From: Phocaeicola massiliensis B84634 = Timone 84634 = DSM 17679 = JCM 13223
GTDB lineage: Bacteria > Bacteroidota > Bacteroidia > Bacteroidales > Bacteroidaceae
Reading direction: 5' to 3'
Assembly: GCF_000382445.1 (NCBI RefSeq)
Contig: NZ_KB905474.1
Location: 62,001-126,000 of the forward strand
Length of the DNA: 64,000 nucleotides
Under the pieces are notes generated by a model, which was not told where the DNA came from, made no database searches, and was given only the letters and a program-made list of their open reading frames with translations. Shown here piece by piece: positions 9,033-17,981 of this stretch. Both the position numbers and the translations under genes were made by a program. Within the stretch, counting starts at the first letter, position 1. Each line of letters starts with the position of its first letter.

Positions 9033-9105
9033 CACCCAAAGATGCATACAAAAACGCGACTTTGCACAGAAATTACATTACAAACGTTAAATAATTAAAG
9101 TAACT

Positions 9106-10782
9106 ATGATTAAAAAGTTGTATTTGCCCCTTGTGGCTTTATTGGTCCTTGCCCTGTCATCATGCGGCAAGATGGGAGAATTGTCTTCTGACTATTTCAC
9201 AACTAACCCTGAAGTGCTTGAAGCAATCGGTGGTAAAGTGCCTGTAACTATCAACGGTAAGTTCCCCGAAAAGTACATGAAGAAAAAAGCTACTGTTGAA
9301 GTAACTCCGGTATTAAGATGGAAAGGTGGCGAAGCTAAAGGTCAGCCTGCTGTATTCCAAGGTGAAAAAGTAGAAGGAAACGGACAGACTATCTCTTATA
9401 AAGTAGGTGGTAGCTATACTATGAAAGCTTCTTTCGATTATGTTCCTGAAATGGCTAACTCTGAATTATATCTTGATTTCAAAATCACAAAAGGCAAAAA
9501 GACATATACTATTCCTTCTGTGAAAATTGCAGACGGTGTAATCGCTACTTCTGAATTGCCTACTGCTGCCAGCTCAAATGCATCATACGCTAATGACGCT
9601 TTCCAGCGCATTATCAAAGACGCTCAGACTGCCAACATCATGTTCTTAATCCAACAAGCTAACTTACGCAACAGCGAATTGAATTCAGACGATATGAAAG
9701 AATTCCACAAGAAAGTTGCTGAAATCAATGCTGACACTAAGAACTACAAATTAAACAACATCGAAATCTCTGCATACGCTTCTCCTGATGGTGGTGTTGA
9801 ATTGAACACCGGCTTGGCTGAAAACCGTGAGAACAACACAGAAAAATATATGCAGCGTCAGTTGAAGAAAGGCAAAATCGATGCCAACCTTGATGCTAAA
9901 TATACTGCACAAGACTGGGAAGGTTTCCAAGAATTGGTTTCTAAATCAAACTTGCAGGACAAAGACTTGATCTTGCGCGTTCTTTCTATGTATCAGGATC
10001 CCGAACAAAGAGAAACTGAAATCAAGAACATCTCTTCAGTTTACAAAACTTTGGCTGACGAAATCCTGCCTCAGTTACGTCGTGCTCGTTTGACTGCCAA
10101 CTATGACATCATCGGTCGCAGCGATGACGAAATCAACGAAGCGTTCAACACAGATGCTAAAGTATTGAGCGTAGAAGAATTACTGTATGCTGCTACTTTG
10201 ACTAACGATAATGCTCGCAAAGAAGCTATCTTCACTAAAACAACTCAGTTGTATCCTAACGACTTCCGTGCTTACAACAACTTAGGTGAATTGGCATTTG
10301 CTGCCGGTGACGCTGCTAAAGCAGAATCTTACTTCAAACAAGCTGCTTCTAAGAATGCTAACGCTCCTGAAGTAAACGCAAACCTTGGTCTTTGCGAATT
10401 GGTTAAAGGTAATGTAGCTGCTGCCGAATCTTACTTAGGCAAAGCAACCGGAGCTAACGCTGCTAACGAAGCTCTTGGTAACCTGTACATCAAACAAGGT
10501 CAGTATGACAGAGCTGTAAATGCATTTGGTGATGCTAAGACTAACAGTGCTGCTCAAGCTCAGATTTTGGCTAAAGACTACAACAAGGCAAAAGCAACTT
10601 TGTCTGCTATCAAGAATCCTGATGCAATGACTGACTACTTAATGGCTATCGTTGGTGCCCGCACTAACAATGCTTCATTGGTAAGCAGCAGCATTAAGAG
10701 TGCAATCGCTAAGGACGCTTCAATGGCTCAGAGAGCTGCAAACGACCGCGAATTCGCTAAATTTGCTGATTCTATCAAATAA
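9106..10782 (+). CDS. OmpA-like/TPR surface or periplasmic lipoprotein
   Basis: A 558-residue lipoprotein: a signal peptide with lipobox LSSC (lipidated Cys20), a beta-rich N-terminal region, an OmpA-like segment around residues 205-250 (ISAYASPDGG followed by NRENNTEKYM), and TPR repeats from about residue 375 to 500 (AYNNLGELAFAAGDAAKAESYF). Codon choice is strongly biased to GCT, GGT and AAC-type codons, unlike its neighbours, which suggests very high expression. The same OmpA-like plus TPR order occurs in the gene at 63174-64000 near the fimbrial locus, so these are paralogs. A strong terminator follows. Function is unknown; a peptidoglycan-linked structural role is inference. Confidence 0.75.
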   Translation: MIKKLYLPLVALLVLALSSCGKMGELSSDYFTTNPEVLEAIGGKVPVTINGKFPEKYMKKKATVEVTPVLRWKGGEAKGQPAVFQGEKVEGNGQTISYKVGGSYTMKASFDYVPEMANSELYLDFKITKGKKTYTIPSVKIADGVIATSELPTAASSNASYANDAFQRIIKDAQTANIMFLIQQANLRNSELNSDDMKEFHKKVAEINADTKNYKLNNIEISAYASPDGGVELNTGLAENRENNTEKYMQRQLKKGKIDANLDAKYTAQDWEGFQELVSKSNLQDKDLILRVLSMYQDPEQRETEIKNISSVYKTLADEILPQLRRARLTANYDIIGRSDDEINEAFNTDAKVLSVEELLYAATLTNDNARKEAIFTKTTQLYPNDFRAYNNLGELAFAAGDAAKAESYFKQAASKNANAPEVNANLGLCELVKGNVAAAESYLGKATGANAANEALGNLYIKQGQYDRAVNAFGDAKTNSAAQAQILAKDYNKAKATLSAIKNPDAMTDYLMAIVGARTNNASLVSSSIKSAIAKDASMAQRAANDREFAKFADSIK

Positions 10783-10812
10783 TCAGACTATTTAAAATAA
10801 CTAAATAAACAG

Positions 10813-10849
10813 CCGGGATGTCCCATTTAAAGGATATCCCGGTTTTTTT
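10813..10849 (+). terminator. Intrinsic terminator
   Basis: A GC-rich hairpin (ccgggatgtcc pairing with ggatatcccgg around an ATTTAAA loop) is followed by a run of seven T. It ends the highly expressed lipoprotein gene. Confidence 0.88.
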
Positions 10850-10895
10850 ATGCAAAATAACTTCCATTTATACTGCCTGTTACCTCCAAAATGAG

Positions 10896-10903
10896 TATTT
10901 TCG
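10896..10903 (+). promoter_or_regulatory. Possible -7 box (TATTTTCG)
   Basis: One mismatch from TAnnTTTG, 17 nt before the ATG at 10920. The preceding strong terminator means the next gene needs its own promoter, and this is the best candidate. Confidence 0.35.
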
Positions 10904-10919
10904 CAGAAAATAATTTGAG

Positions 10920-11969
10920 ATGAAAAAATTATCTTTTCTTTTCCTTGCGCTTATACTCCTGCTGACCGGTTGCAGCAAGAAGAGCACTTTCACTTTAAAA
11001 GGGAATATCAGCAGCTTGTCTTCTGATACCATACTCGTTTTCTACCAGGAGCCTAACTATAAACTGGATACGATTATCGCACAAAACGGAAAGTTCAGTT
11101 ACACTATCAACTCTGATACTTTCACCATCTTCTCATTGTTACTTAGCGATAAAGAAGTTCTGCCCGTGTTTGCCAACAAAGGAGAAAGCGTAACGTGGAA
11201 CGGCACTCCCGGAGATATACAAATCAAAGGAAAAGGAGACAACGAAAGAATGGCATATATCCTTCAAGCCATCAAAAAAACAAAAGCAGACAGCCTTATG
11301 TTTACGGTAGACCGTCTCATTAAAGAAAACCCTCACTCATTCGCCAATATTTATTTAATAGAACAATATTACGTGCAGGACAGTCTTCCCGACTATTCGC
11401 GGATAGATGAACTGATACAGGGGCTAAGCGGAAGCATCAAGGACACGCCTTACATGATAGACCTACAAGCCAAGCTGAAGGAAAAGAAGGAACTGAACCG
11501 ACAAAGCCTACACACAATATCCTGTACCGATAAAAACGGAAAGACCATTGGTTGGAAAGAGATGAAAGACAAGTACATCCTTCTCGATTTTTGGGCAAGC
11601 TGGGACAAAGCGAGCATGGCGGCACAGGATTCACTGGTCAACGTACAGAAGGCATTGAAAAAAGAGAAGTTCCTCATTGTCAGCCTGTCACTGGACTTGG
11701 ACAAGAAAGAATGGTTGAAGGCCTGCGACAAAGACACCACCCGGTGGAAACAAGTATGTGACTTTAAAGGCTGGGACAACTCCATAGTCAAACAACAAGG
11801 CATTACCCGCCTGCCCGCCAACCTCCTGATAGCACCCAATAAACGAGTGGTTGCCAGAGACATCAGAGGAAAAGCATTAATAGATAAAGTAAAACAACTC
11901 ATAGAGCAAGACAAAGAAAAAGAGAAAGCCGCAAAAGCAGCCGAAAGAGCTCGTAAAAAGAAAAAATAA
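10920..11969 (+). CDS. DUF4369/thioredoxin-fold lipoprotein without the CxxC site
   Basis: A 349-residue lipoprotein (lipobox LTGC, Cys18) with an N-terminal DUF4369-type beta domain and a C-terminal TlpA-like thioredoxin fold. The active-site region reads FWASWDKAS: Asp229 and Ser232 replace the two redox cysteines, so it cannot act as a standard thiol-disulfide enzyme. The C-terminus is a long Lys/Glu/Ala tail ending in RARKKKK. It ends 5 nt before the ComM-like gene, so the two are probably co-transcribed. Possible roles are binding or chaperoning; none is shown by the sequence. Confidence 0.75.
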   Translation: MKKLSFLFLALILLLTGCSKKSTFTLKGNISSLSSDTILVFYQEPNYKLDTIIAQNGKFSYTINSDTFTIFSLLLSDKEVLPVFANKGESVTWNGTPGDIQIKGKGDNERMAYILQAIKKTKADSLMFTVDRLIKENPHSFANIYLIEQYYVQDSLPDYSRIDELIQGLSGSIKDTPYMIDLQAKLKEKKELNRQSLHTISCTDKNGKTIGWKEMKDKYILLDFWASWDKASMAAQDSLVNVQKALKKEKFLIVSLSLDLDKKEWLKACDKDTTRWKQVCDFKGWDNSIVKQQGITRLPANLLIAPNKRVVARDIRGKALIDKVKQLIEQDKEKEKAAKAAERARKKKK

Positions 11970-11974
11970 AAAGA

Positions 11975-13513
11975 ATGCTGGTAAAAGTCTATGGCGCGGC
12001 TGTACAAGGAATTGATGCAACCATTGTAACTATTGAAGTCAATAGTTCGCGCGGTATAAAATTCTTTCTTGTCGGTCTGCCGGACTCTGCCGTAAAAGAA
12101 AGCCATGAACGTATCATATCCGCCTTACAAGTAAACGGATACAAGTTTCCCACCAGTCAGATCGTCATTAACATGGCTCCGGCCGATATACGCAAAGAAG
12201 GCTCCTCATACGACCTGCCTTTGGCCATTGGTATACTGGCTGCCGCAAAAATAGTTTCCGAAGAAAAATTATCACGCTACCTCATCATAGGCGAACTAAG
12301 TCTGGACGGAAGTCTGCAACCTATCAAAGGAGCTTTATCCATCGCCATCAGTGCACGCGAACAAGGCTTTGAAGGATTCATCCTTCCCCGGCAGAATGCC
12401 CGCGAAGCGGCTGTGGTTAACCACCTGAATGTCTATGGAGTAGCAAATATAAAAGAAGTCATAGAATTCTTCAACGGTGAACGAGAACTGAAACCCACCA
12501 TAGTCAATACGCGCGAAGAATTTTATAAGAATCAGGAGAATTTCCCATACGACTTTGCAGACGTAAAAGGACAGGAAAGCGTGAAACGCGCACTCGAAGT
12601 AGCTGCCGCAGGAGGGCACAACCTGATAATGATTGGCGCACCCGGAAGCGGAAAGTCTATGATGGCCAAACGACTGCCGGGCATTCTTCCTCCTCTTTCG
12701 CTGGGCGAGAGTCTGGAAACGACCAAGATACATTCCGTTGCCGGAAAATTGGGAAAAGACTCATCTCTGATAGCCACCCGTCCCTTCAGAAGCCCCCATC
12801 ACACCATCTCACAGGTTGCAATGGTGGGCGGAGGAGCCAATCCACAACCCGGAGAAATCAGTCTCGCACATCACGGTGTCCTCTTTTTGGATGAGTTACC
12901 GGAATTCAACCGCAGTGTGCTCGAAGTGCTCCGGCAACCTTTGGAAGACCGCCACATCTCCATCTCGCGCGCCAAATACAGCCTCGACTATCCGGCAAGC
13001 TTTATGCTAGTAGCCTCTATGAACCCCTGCCCCTGTGGATACTACAACCATCCTACCAAGGCATGCGTCTGCAACCCCGGACAGGTACAACGCTACCTGA
13101 ACCGCATCTCAGGACCGCTGTTAGACCGCATCGACATACAGATAGAGATCGTTCCCGTGCCATTTGAAAAGATATCGGAAAAACAGCAGGCAGAAAGCAG
13201 CGCTTCCATCCGTGAAAGAGTAATCTGTGCTAGAAAAATGCAAGAAAAAAGATTTGCCAATCATCCGGGAGTATATTGCAATGCACAAATGGAAAGCCGG
13301 TTGCTCCACCTATATGCCGAACCCGATGAACAGGGGCTCAATCTACTGCGCAATGCCATGACACGACTCAACCTGTCGGCTCGTGCCTACGACCGTATCT
13401 TAAAAGTGGCAAGAACCATTGCAGATCTCGACCACAGCGAACAAGTAACGTCCATCCATTTGGCAGAAGCCATCAGTTACAGAAATCTAGACAGGGAGAG
13501 CTGGGCAGGTTAA
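11975..13513 (+). CDS. YifB/ComM-type Mg-chelatase-like AAA+ ATPase
   Basis: A 512-residue protein with the three parts of the ComM family: an N-terminal Lon-like ChlI domain (VKVYGAAVQGIDATIVTIEV), a central AAA+ ATPase with Walker A GAPGSGKSMMAKRLPG and Walker B HGVLFLDELPEF, and a C-terminal Mg-chelatase-type helical domain. A cysteine cluster (MNPCPCGYYN, CVCNPG) lies between Walker B and the arginine finger. ComM is a hexameric helicase that extends branch migration during natural transformation in other bacteria; whether it serves that role here is unknown. Confidence 0.9.
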   Translation: MLVKVYGAAVQGIDATIVTIEVNSSRGIKFFLVGLPDSAVKESHERIISALQVNGYKFPTSQIVINMAPADIRKEGSSYDLPLAIGILAAAKIVSEEKLSRYLIIGELSLDGSLQPIKGALSIAISAREQGFEGFILPRQNAREAAVVNHLNVYGVANIKEVIEFFNGERELKPTIVNTREEFYKNQENFPYDFADVKGQESVKRALEVAAAGGHNLIMIGAPGSGKSMMAKRLPGILPPLSLGESLETTKIHSVAGKLGKDSSLIATRPFRSPHHTISQVAMVGGGANPQPGEISLAHHGVLFLDELPEFNRSVLEVLRQPLEDRHISISRAKYSLDYPASFMLVASMNPCPCGYYNHPTKACVCNPGQVQRYLNRISGPLLDRIDIQIEIVPVPFEKISEKQQAESSASIRERVICARKMQEKRFANHPGVYCNAQMESRLLHLYAEPDEQGLNLLRNAMTRLNLSARAYDRILKVARTIADLDHSEQVTSIHLAEAISYRNLDRESWAG

Positions 13514-13571
13514 GTCTGCCACAGCCCTTTCATAATAGAATAGAATGGATAGTTTAGTTTTATTTCTTGGA

Positions 13572-14060
13572 TTATTTCTTCTTCGATGAAAGTTTCACCT
13601 CAGTCTTCAGTTCATAAGCTCCCGTATACCAGCTTCCGCCTTTTTTTATTTGGGACTTTTCCATTTGATCCACCCCTAGAGTAACAGATTCAAATTCTCC
13701 CCCATTCTCCTCTCCATCCACATCATGGAAAAGCACTTCCTGACTGCCTATGCTGAAAGTATGCGCCTTGTCACTCTCGAACTCACCTTTTACATCCGTA
13801 TACACAGTATCATAATCCGACACATAGTCCTTCTCACCCTTCACAAAAACAGCATCCAAGTCCTTTACCACCACCTGTACCCCTTTTATCGGCTTCCCGG
13901 TTTGGTCAAGTACTTTTCCTTTCACCTGATAATCCGCCGAGGGAGTCCCATATTCACATAACTCATTACCGGGACCATCACTGTCACAAGCAGTAAAGCC
14001 CAGCAATACCAATACGCCGGATAACAGCTTACGCACCGCGATTTTCTTTTTCGTGTTCAT
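13572..14060 (-). CDS. Radical-SAM-associated small lipoprotein
   Basis: A 162-residue lipoprotein with lipobox GFTAC (Cys25), a Cys at residue 36, and a beta-sandwich carboxypeptidase-regulatory-like segment (KGKVLDQTGKPIKGVQVVVKD). It ends in a Lys/Ser-rich tail (KLSSKKK). It starts 11 nt after the stop of the radical SAM gene. This pairing matches a Bacteroidetes two-gene family I recall as rSAM with lipoprotein (TIGR04133/TIGR04134). The lipoprotein is a possible target or partner of the enzyme, but no modification site is known. Confidence 0.75.
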   Translation of the reverse strand: MNTKKKIAVRKLLSGVLVLLGFTACDSDGPGNELCEYGTPSADYQVKGKVLDQTGKPIKGVQVVVKDLDAVFVKGEKDYVSDYDTVYTDVKGEFESDKAHTFSIGSQEVLFHDVDGEENGGEFESVTLGVDQMEKSQIKKGGSWYTGAYELKTEVKLSSKKK

Positions 14061-14071
14061 ATTTTCTAGTT

Positions 14072-15151
14072 TTATAATGTTTGCAACCTCTTATAATGGC
14101 AAAACAGCAAATCTCCCTTCCCGTCACGCAGATGCATGCCGTTTCCTTTGCAATAACGGAAAAACTCACAGTCGGCACACTCCCCTTTGCGCATCCACTC
14201 GCGGTCACGATAAGGCTGATATTTGTTATTCCACACCTCCATAAAGTCATCCTTATAAATATTGCCTTGATGATAGTCGGCACGGATGCTGGGACAAGCA
14301 GAAATAACACCGTCCACCAGAACAGACCCTACCGATACCCCTGCCTGACAATGGAAGAAATGATCGCGCACATCTCCCTCATAGTTTCCGAGGAAACCTT
14401 CACAGCCATAAGCCGTCTTTATCCTTCCCTCCTTGCGCGTACGTTTGATAAACTCCATCACCCCGCGAAAATCCCTGTTCGACAATTGCAGTTCCGGATC
14501 TTTTGCCGCACGGCCGACAGGAAACACAGTGAAAAGCCGCCAGCGTTTCACTCCCAAACTCAGCAAAAATTCCTTCATCTCCTCCAGACGCATATAACTA
14601 TGCTTGTTGACACAAGTCACCACATCAAACACAAATCCGGGTTCTTCCGCCATCATCTTTATTGCCTCCACCGCACGTTCAAAGCTCTGTGGATTTCCCC
14701 TCATCCAGTTATGATCTGCCGCAAATCCGTCAAGGCTGACCGTTGCCGTATGCAATCCCGATGCCAGTAAACGACGAAAACGTTCGCGCGTCATATAAAG
14801 TCCGTTGGTCACCATCCCCCATGGGAATCCTTTATCATATATAGCCTTTCCACACTCCTCCAAATCCTCTCGCATCAACGGTTCGCCGCCTGTAATAATG
14901 ACAAATACCTTATGCGGATCTGTAGATGCCGCCACGCTGTCAAGCACTTTCAGAAAGTCTTCTTTCGGCATGTCAGGGTGTCCGGCTATCTTCTTGCAGT
15001 CACTTCCGCAATGCCGGCAATGCAAGTTACAGCGCAACGTACATTCCCAAAACAATTGCTTCAACGGATGTTCTTTCAGCAAATCATTATTCAGCTTCCG
15101 GGCTATTTCCAGGCCGATGCGATGTCTCAGAGTTAGTGGTTCATTCTTCAT
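14072..15151 (-). CDS. Radical SAM/SPASM enzyme (lipoprotein-associated family)
   Basis: A 359-residue enzyme. The radical SAM cluster motif is CNLHCRHC (Cys41, Cys45, Cys48), followed by ITGGEPL for SAM binding. The C-terminal third is a SPASM-type cysteine-rich domain (CQAG, ISACPS, GECADCEFFRYCKGN, LLFCH) that holds auxiliary iron-sulfur clusters, as in enzymes that modify peptides. It is the first gene of a leftward pair with a small lipoprotein. No GG-leader or other precursor peptide is visible beside it, although the peptide locus at 17.6 kb is only about 2.5 kb away on the other strand. Confidence 0.87.
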   Translation of the reverse strand: MKNEPLTLRHRIGLEIARKLNNDLLKEHPLKQLFWECTLRCNLHCRHCGSDCKKIAGHPDMPKEDFLKVLDSVAASTDPHKVFVIITGGEPLMREDLEECGKAIYDKGFPWGMVTNGLYMTRERFRRLLASGLHTATVSLDGFAADHNWMRGNPQSFERAVEAIKMMAEEPGFVFDVVTCVNKHSYMRLEEMKEFLLSLGVKRWRLFTVFPVGRAAKDPELQLSNRDFRGVMEFIKRTRKEGRIKTAYGCEGFLGNYEGDVRDHFFHCQAGVSVGSVLVDGVISACPSIRADYHQGNIYKDDFMEVWNNKYQPYRDREWMRKGECADCEFFRYCKGNGMHLRDGKGDLLFCHYKRLQTL

Positions 15152-15390
15152 TTTTCTTATCTTTCGGCAAACAAAAACATTTTCGTTTTACTTATAAAAT
15201 GTCAATTTAACTAAAATACTGCATCAAAAGAAAAATATTTTACCCTTTAAATGAAATATCCCTTATTTCCTTATATTTCCTTCCACTTTCCTCCCTGCTT
15301 CTACCCCCTTTGAACATTCAACTTCCATCTTTCAACTGCCGGGAGATAAATATCAATGCTTGAGAGACAGACATATTCAACAAATAATAG

Positions 15391-15398
15391 TAGCTTTG
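15391..15398 (+). promoter_or_regulatory. -7 box (TAGCTTTG) that decides the start of the TPR regulator
   Basis: A full TAnnTTTG match 18 nt before the ATG at 15416. An in-frame ATG at 15356 lies upstream of this box, so the box supports the downstream start with its lipoprotein signal. Confidence 0.55.
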
Positions 15399-15415
15399 CC
15401 ACTAATAAATACCAA

Positions 15416-17035
15416 ATGAGAAAAACAATACTCATATTACTATCCATACTCACCTTTTACGGATGCCGATATAATGTACCTCCATCCGTAAAAGAAGCCT
15501 TATCCACAGCCGAAGCCTACATGGAAGAAAACCCGGACAGCGCTTTACATATACTTCAAAATATCAGTCACCCCGAAAACTTGCGTAGCCAAGCCCGGGC
15601 GGATTATGCTTTGCTTTACACACAAGCCTGTGATAAGACTCATCTTCTTCCTCCGACAGATTCGTTGGTACAAACAGCCGTGAACTATTACAAAAAAGAG
15701 AAGAACAGCATCAATGCCGCCAAAAGCTATTTTTACTTAGGGCGCTTAAAGCGGAACCTCAGACAAGATACACTTGCCATCAAAATGTTACTAACAGCGT
15801 TAAAGAAGATGCCGAAGAACAACAAGAGCAAACTACTGATGCAAATCTATTTTGACTTAGGAGCGATATACAAAAAGCAGAATCTATATAATAAAGCCAT
15901 GGATATGTACCGGGAATGCTATGCAGTGACCAAGGCCTTAGATGATTCTTCGCTCCTATTCTTTCCATGTCGGGAATTGGCACAGACACATTTATTAAAA
16001 CATAAGAGCGACAGCGCTCTTTCTTATTACCAACAGGCATTGACCATCAGCCAAAAGTTTCAAAACAATTATTGGGAGGCCAACATACTCAATGACATCA
16101 GCAAAGTCTATTTACACGAAGGAGACACGCTGAAAGCCAACAACACCATAGACTTTGCCATAAGGAAAGACAGTTCTGCCACTAATATCAGTTTGAAAGG
16201 ACAATTATTATATTATGGCAATCAGATGGATTCTGCCAGATTCTATTTGAAAAAAAGCTGCCTATCCGGCAACCTATACAGCAAAACTACCGGCTACCTC
16301 TATTTATATAAAGTAGAAAAGAAGGCCGGCAATCATTCGGCAGCCTATGCATACAATGATTCTTTCAACATATATCGTGACTCCATCATCAAGATACAGC
16401 AACATCAAAAGATTGAAGAGCTAAGCACACAATATGCTTTGGCCATACAGAGAAAGGAAATAGAGGCCGAAAACAGGAATATATATTATGTCATTACAAT
16501 TTGCCTGATTGTGCTTTTGCTAGGTGCTTTTGCCGTTTGCCAATATTTAAAGAAGAGAAAAAAAGATAAAGAGCTCAAGCAAGAAAAGCTGAACTCGTTG
16601 GACCAAACACAGACCATCAGCACCTTTCTAAAAGAAAAAGTAGGCGAAGAAATCCAATTGCCCGAAACGGCAACAAAGTTCAAACAAGATATTCTCCGAA
16701 ATGGCATCCGGGCATTCCGGGCATCCCAGTGGGGAAAGAATTTGGAAACAGTTGAAAAAACAATTGTACCCGGCAACTATATAAAACTGTCAGAACAGGA
16801 ATCACTTTACAAGGAACTGAAATTACACTTCAATGACTTCATTGCCTGCCTCAATCAGATATACCCGGACATGTCCAAAGAAGATATCTATTTCTGTATC
16901 CTGTCTGCGCTGAAATACAAGAGCCGGACCATTGTGTACTGTATGAAAACTCCTGCAGGAGCCTTACGAACCCGCAAAAGCAGATTAAAGAAAAATATGG
17001 CGGAAGAAACCTTCCGAATCATCTTCAACAAATAA
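15416..17035 (+). CDS. TPR-transmembrane signalling/regulatory protein
   Basis: A 539-residue protein (from the ATG at 15416) with an N-terminal hydrophobic segment ending in YGC (Cys17), consistent with a lipoprotein or signal anchor. TPR-like helical repeats cover about residues 30-320. One membrane helix lies near residues 355-378 (VITICLIVLLLGAFAVCQYL), followed by a charged coiled coil and a C-terminal domain resembling the HTH part of Bacteroidetes TPR regulators (SKEDIYFCILSALKYKSRTI, then ALRTRKSRLKKN). The expected arrangement is periplasmic TPRs sensing a ligand and a cytoplasmic DNA-binding end. It stands alone upstream of the peptide/thioredoxin operon and is its likeliest regulator (inference). 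Confidence 0.7.
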   Translation: MRKTILILLSILTFYGCRYNVPPSVKEALSTAEAYMEENPDSALHILQNISHPENLRSQARADYALLYTQACDKTHLLPPTDSLVQTAVNYYKKEKNSINAAKSYFYLGRLKRNLRQDTLAIKMLLTALKKMPKNNKSKLLMQIYFDLGAIYKKQNLYNKAMDMYRECYAVTKALDDSSLLFFPCRELAQTHLLKHKSDSALSYYQQALTISQKFQNNYWEANILNDISKVYLHEGDTLKANNTIDFAIRKDSSATNISLKGQLLYYGNQMDSARFYLKKSCLSGNLYSKTTGYLYLYKVEKKAGNHSAAYAYNDSFNIYRDSIIKIQQHQKIEELSTQYALAIQRKEIEAENRNIYYVITICLIVLLLGAFAVCQYLKKRKKDKELKQEKLNSLDQTQTISTFLKEKVGEEIQLPETATKFKQDILRNGIRAFRASQWGKNLETVEKTIVPGNYIKLSEQESLYKELKLHFNDFIACLNQIYPDMSKEDIYFCILSALKYKSRTIVYCMKTPAGALRTRKSRLKKNMAEETFRIIFNK

Positions 17036-17141
17036 AAAGTCCCCATTTCATCGAGAAAGCTATAATTACAGCATATCAACTTGTAACGCTTTTCTCTTTT
17101 TATGTAACGGTTTCAGAGCACCAACCTATTGATTTTATTCG

Positions 17142-17149
17142 TATGTTTG
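17142..17149 (+). promoter_or_regulatory. -7 box (TATGTTTG) of the peptide/thioredoxin operon
   Basis: A full TAnnTTTG match 31 nt before the DUF3244 start. No TTTG was found 19-21 nt upstream, so the promoter may need an activator such as the upstream TPR regulator. Confidence 0.5.
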
Positions 17150-17180
17150 CTATCAGGAAAAACATATAAATCAATACAAT

Positions 17181-17525
17181 ATGGAAAAGAGCTTATTATT
17201 CATTCTCTTCTGCTGCATGGGGTTTGTCGCTAAGGCACAAACCATTGAAGAAATAAAAATCCTAGACGCAAATGAGATTGTTCCCGTATGCATCTTTGAT
17301 GCTCCGACAGCCTATCAAAATGGGACCACTATCAATATCCGATTAGGAGAAACAGCAACCTCCACTGTGACCGTCATTAATAAAGAGACGGGTGAGCCGG
17401 CCTATTCCATGATATATGCCGGCACTGACAACATCCTATTTGATTTAAAGGGTAAAGCGAAAGGGACGTACACTCTATTGATAAATATAGAAGGTATGAA
17501 ATACACAGGAGAATTCACACTGTAA
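17181..17525 (+). CDS. DUF3244-type small secreted protein
   Basis: A 114-residue protein with a signal peptide (cleavage near VAKAQ) and a single beta-sandwich domain that ends in GMKYTGEFTL, typical of DUF3244 proteins of Bacteroidales. The mature part has no cysteine. It is the first gene after the predicted promoter and precedes the GG-leader peptide by about 100 nt. Its function is unknown. Confidence 0.65.
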   Translation: MEKSLLFILFCCMGFVAKAQTIEEIKILDANEIVPVCIFDAPTAYQNGTTINIRLGETATSTVTVINKETGEPAYSMIYAGTDNILFDLKGKAKGTYTLLINIEGMKYTGEFTL

Positions 17526-17529
17526 CGAG

Positions 17530-17548
17530 TGTGTAATAAAGATATTGT
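17530..17548 (+). repeat. 19-nt direct repeat, copy 1
   Basis: tgtgtaataaagatattgt is identical to 21885-21903. This copy lies 5 nt after the DUF3244 stop; the other overlaps the stop of the C39-VKOR gene. The two copies bracket the peptide, thioredoxin and VKOR genes. Confidence 0.7.
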
Positions 17549-17622
17549 TTGCAAACAAAAAGCCAAGCGATAAGGGCTGAGCATATCGCAAAGAAATGAA
17601 TTATTCTAATACTTAATGTATC

Positions 17623-17829
17623 ATGAAAACACTTAAAGACCTAGAATATTTCCGCCTAGGAAAAGGACAGATGAATGCTGTGACCGGCGGATACAACTGT
17701 TACGCCATTTGGGAAGAAGGTGATGAGCCGTTGATGATTGTTAAAGACGAGAAAGGTGATGCAAAAAAAGCACAAGAAGTGCTGCAGAAGTCATACGCAG
17801 GTACTTCAGCAATTATAGAGTGCTACTAA
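17623..17829 (+). CDS. Double-glycine leader peptide (Bacteroidales GG-type precursor)
   Basis: A 68-residue peptide. The first 23 residues (MKTLKDLEYFRLGKGQMNAV then TGG) match the GG leader typical of Bacteroidales natural-product precursors (the family I recall as TIGR04149). Cutting after Gly23 leaves a 45-residue core, acidic overall (nine Asp/Glu, five Lys), with just two cysteines at residues 26 and 67, close to the two ends. An end-to-end disulfide is therefore possible. Downstream genes encode two thioredoxin-like proteins and a VKOR/thioredoxin fusion, which fits disulfide chemistry. The core shows no class IIa bacteriocin motif. Activity is unknown. Confidence 0.75.
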   Translation: MKTLKDLEYFRLGKGQMNAVTGGYNCYAIWEEGDEPLMIVKDEKGDAKKAQEVLQKSYAGTSAIIECY

Positions 17830-17981
17830 TCCCCTCGTTACCTGACTTGGGCAAGAGGTGAGATTATTTCATAATTCCGACCTTTCGCTCTTATACCAAG
17901 AGTTTACCCCAAAAGTCAGGAAGCACAAAGCTTTTATGGAGATGCAGCTGTAATAACATACAGCCAATCTTCCATACCAAC

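Noticed and set aside
11450-12106. 218-codon frame antisense to the thioredoxin-like and ComM genes
   Set aside because: Phe/Ser/Cys-rich shadow frame across two real genes, no recognisable domain.
14081-14770. 229-codon frame antisense to the radical SAM gene
   Set aside because: The opposite strand carries clear CxxxCxxC and SPASM motifs; this frame shows none.
17623-17829. Bacteroidetocin or class IIa-like bacteriocin
   Set aside because: The leader type fits, but the core is acidic and lacks a YGNG-like motif or the usual paired cysteines near the N-terminus. Called only a GG-leader precursor.
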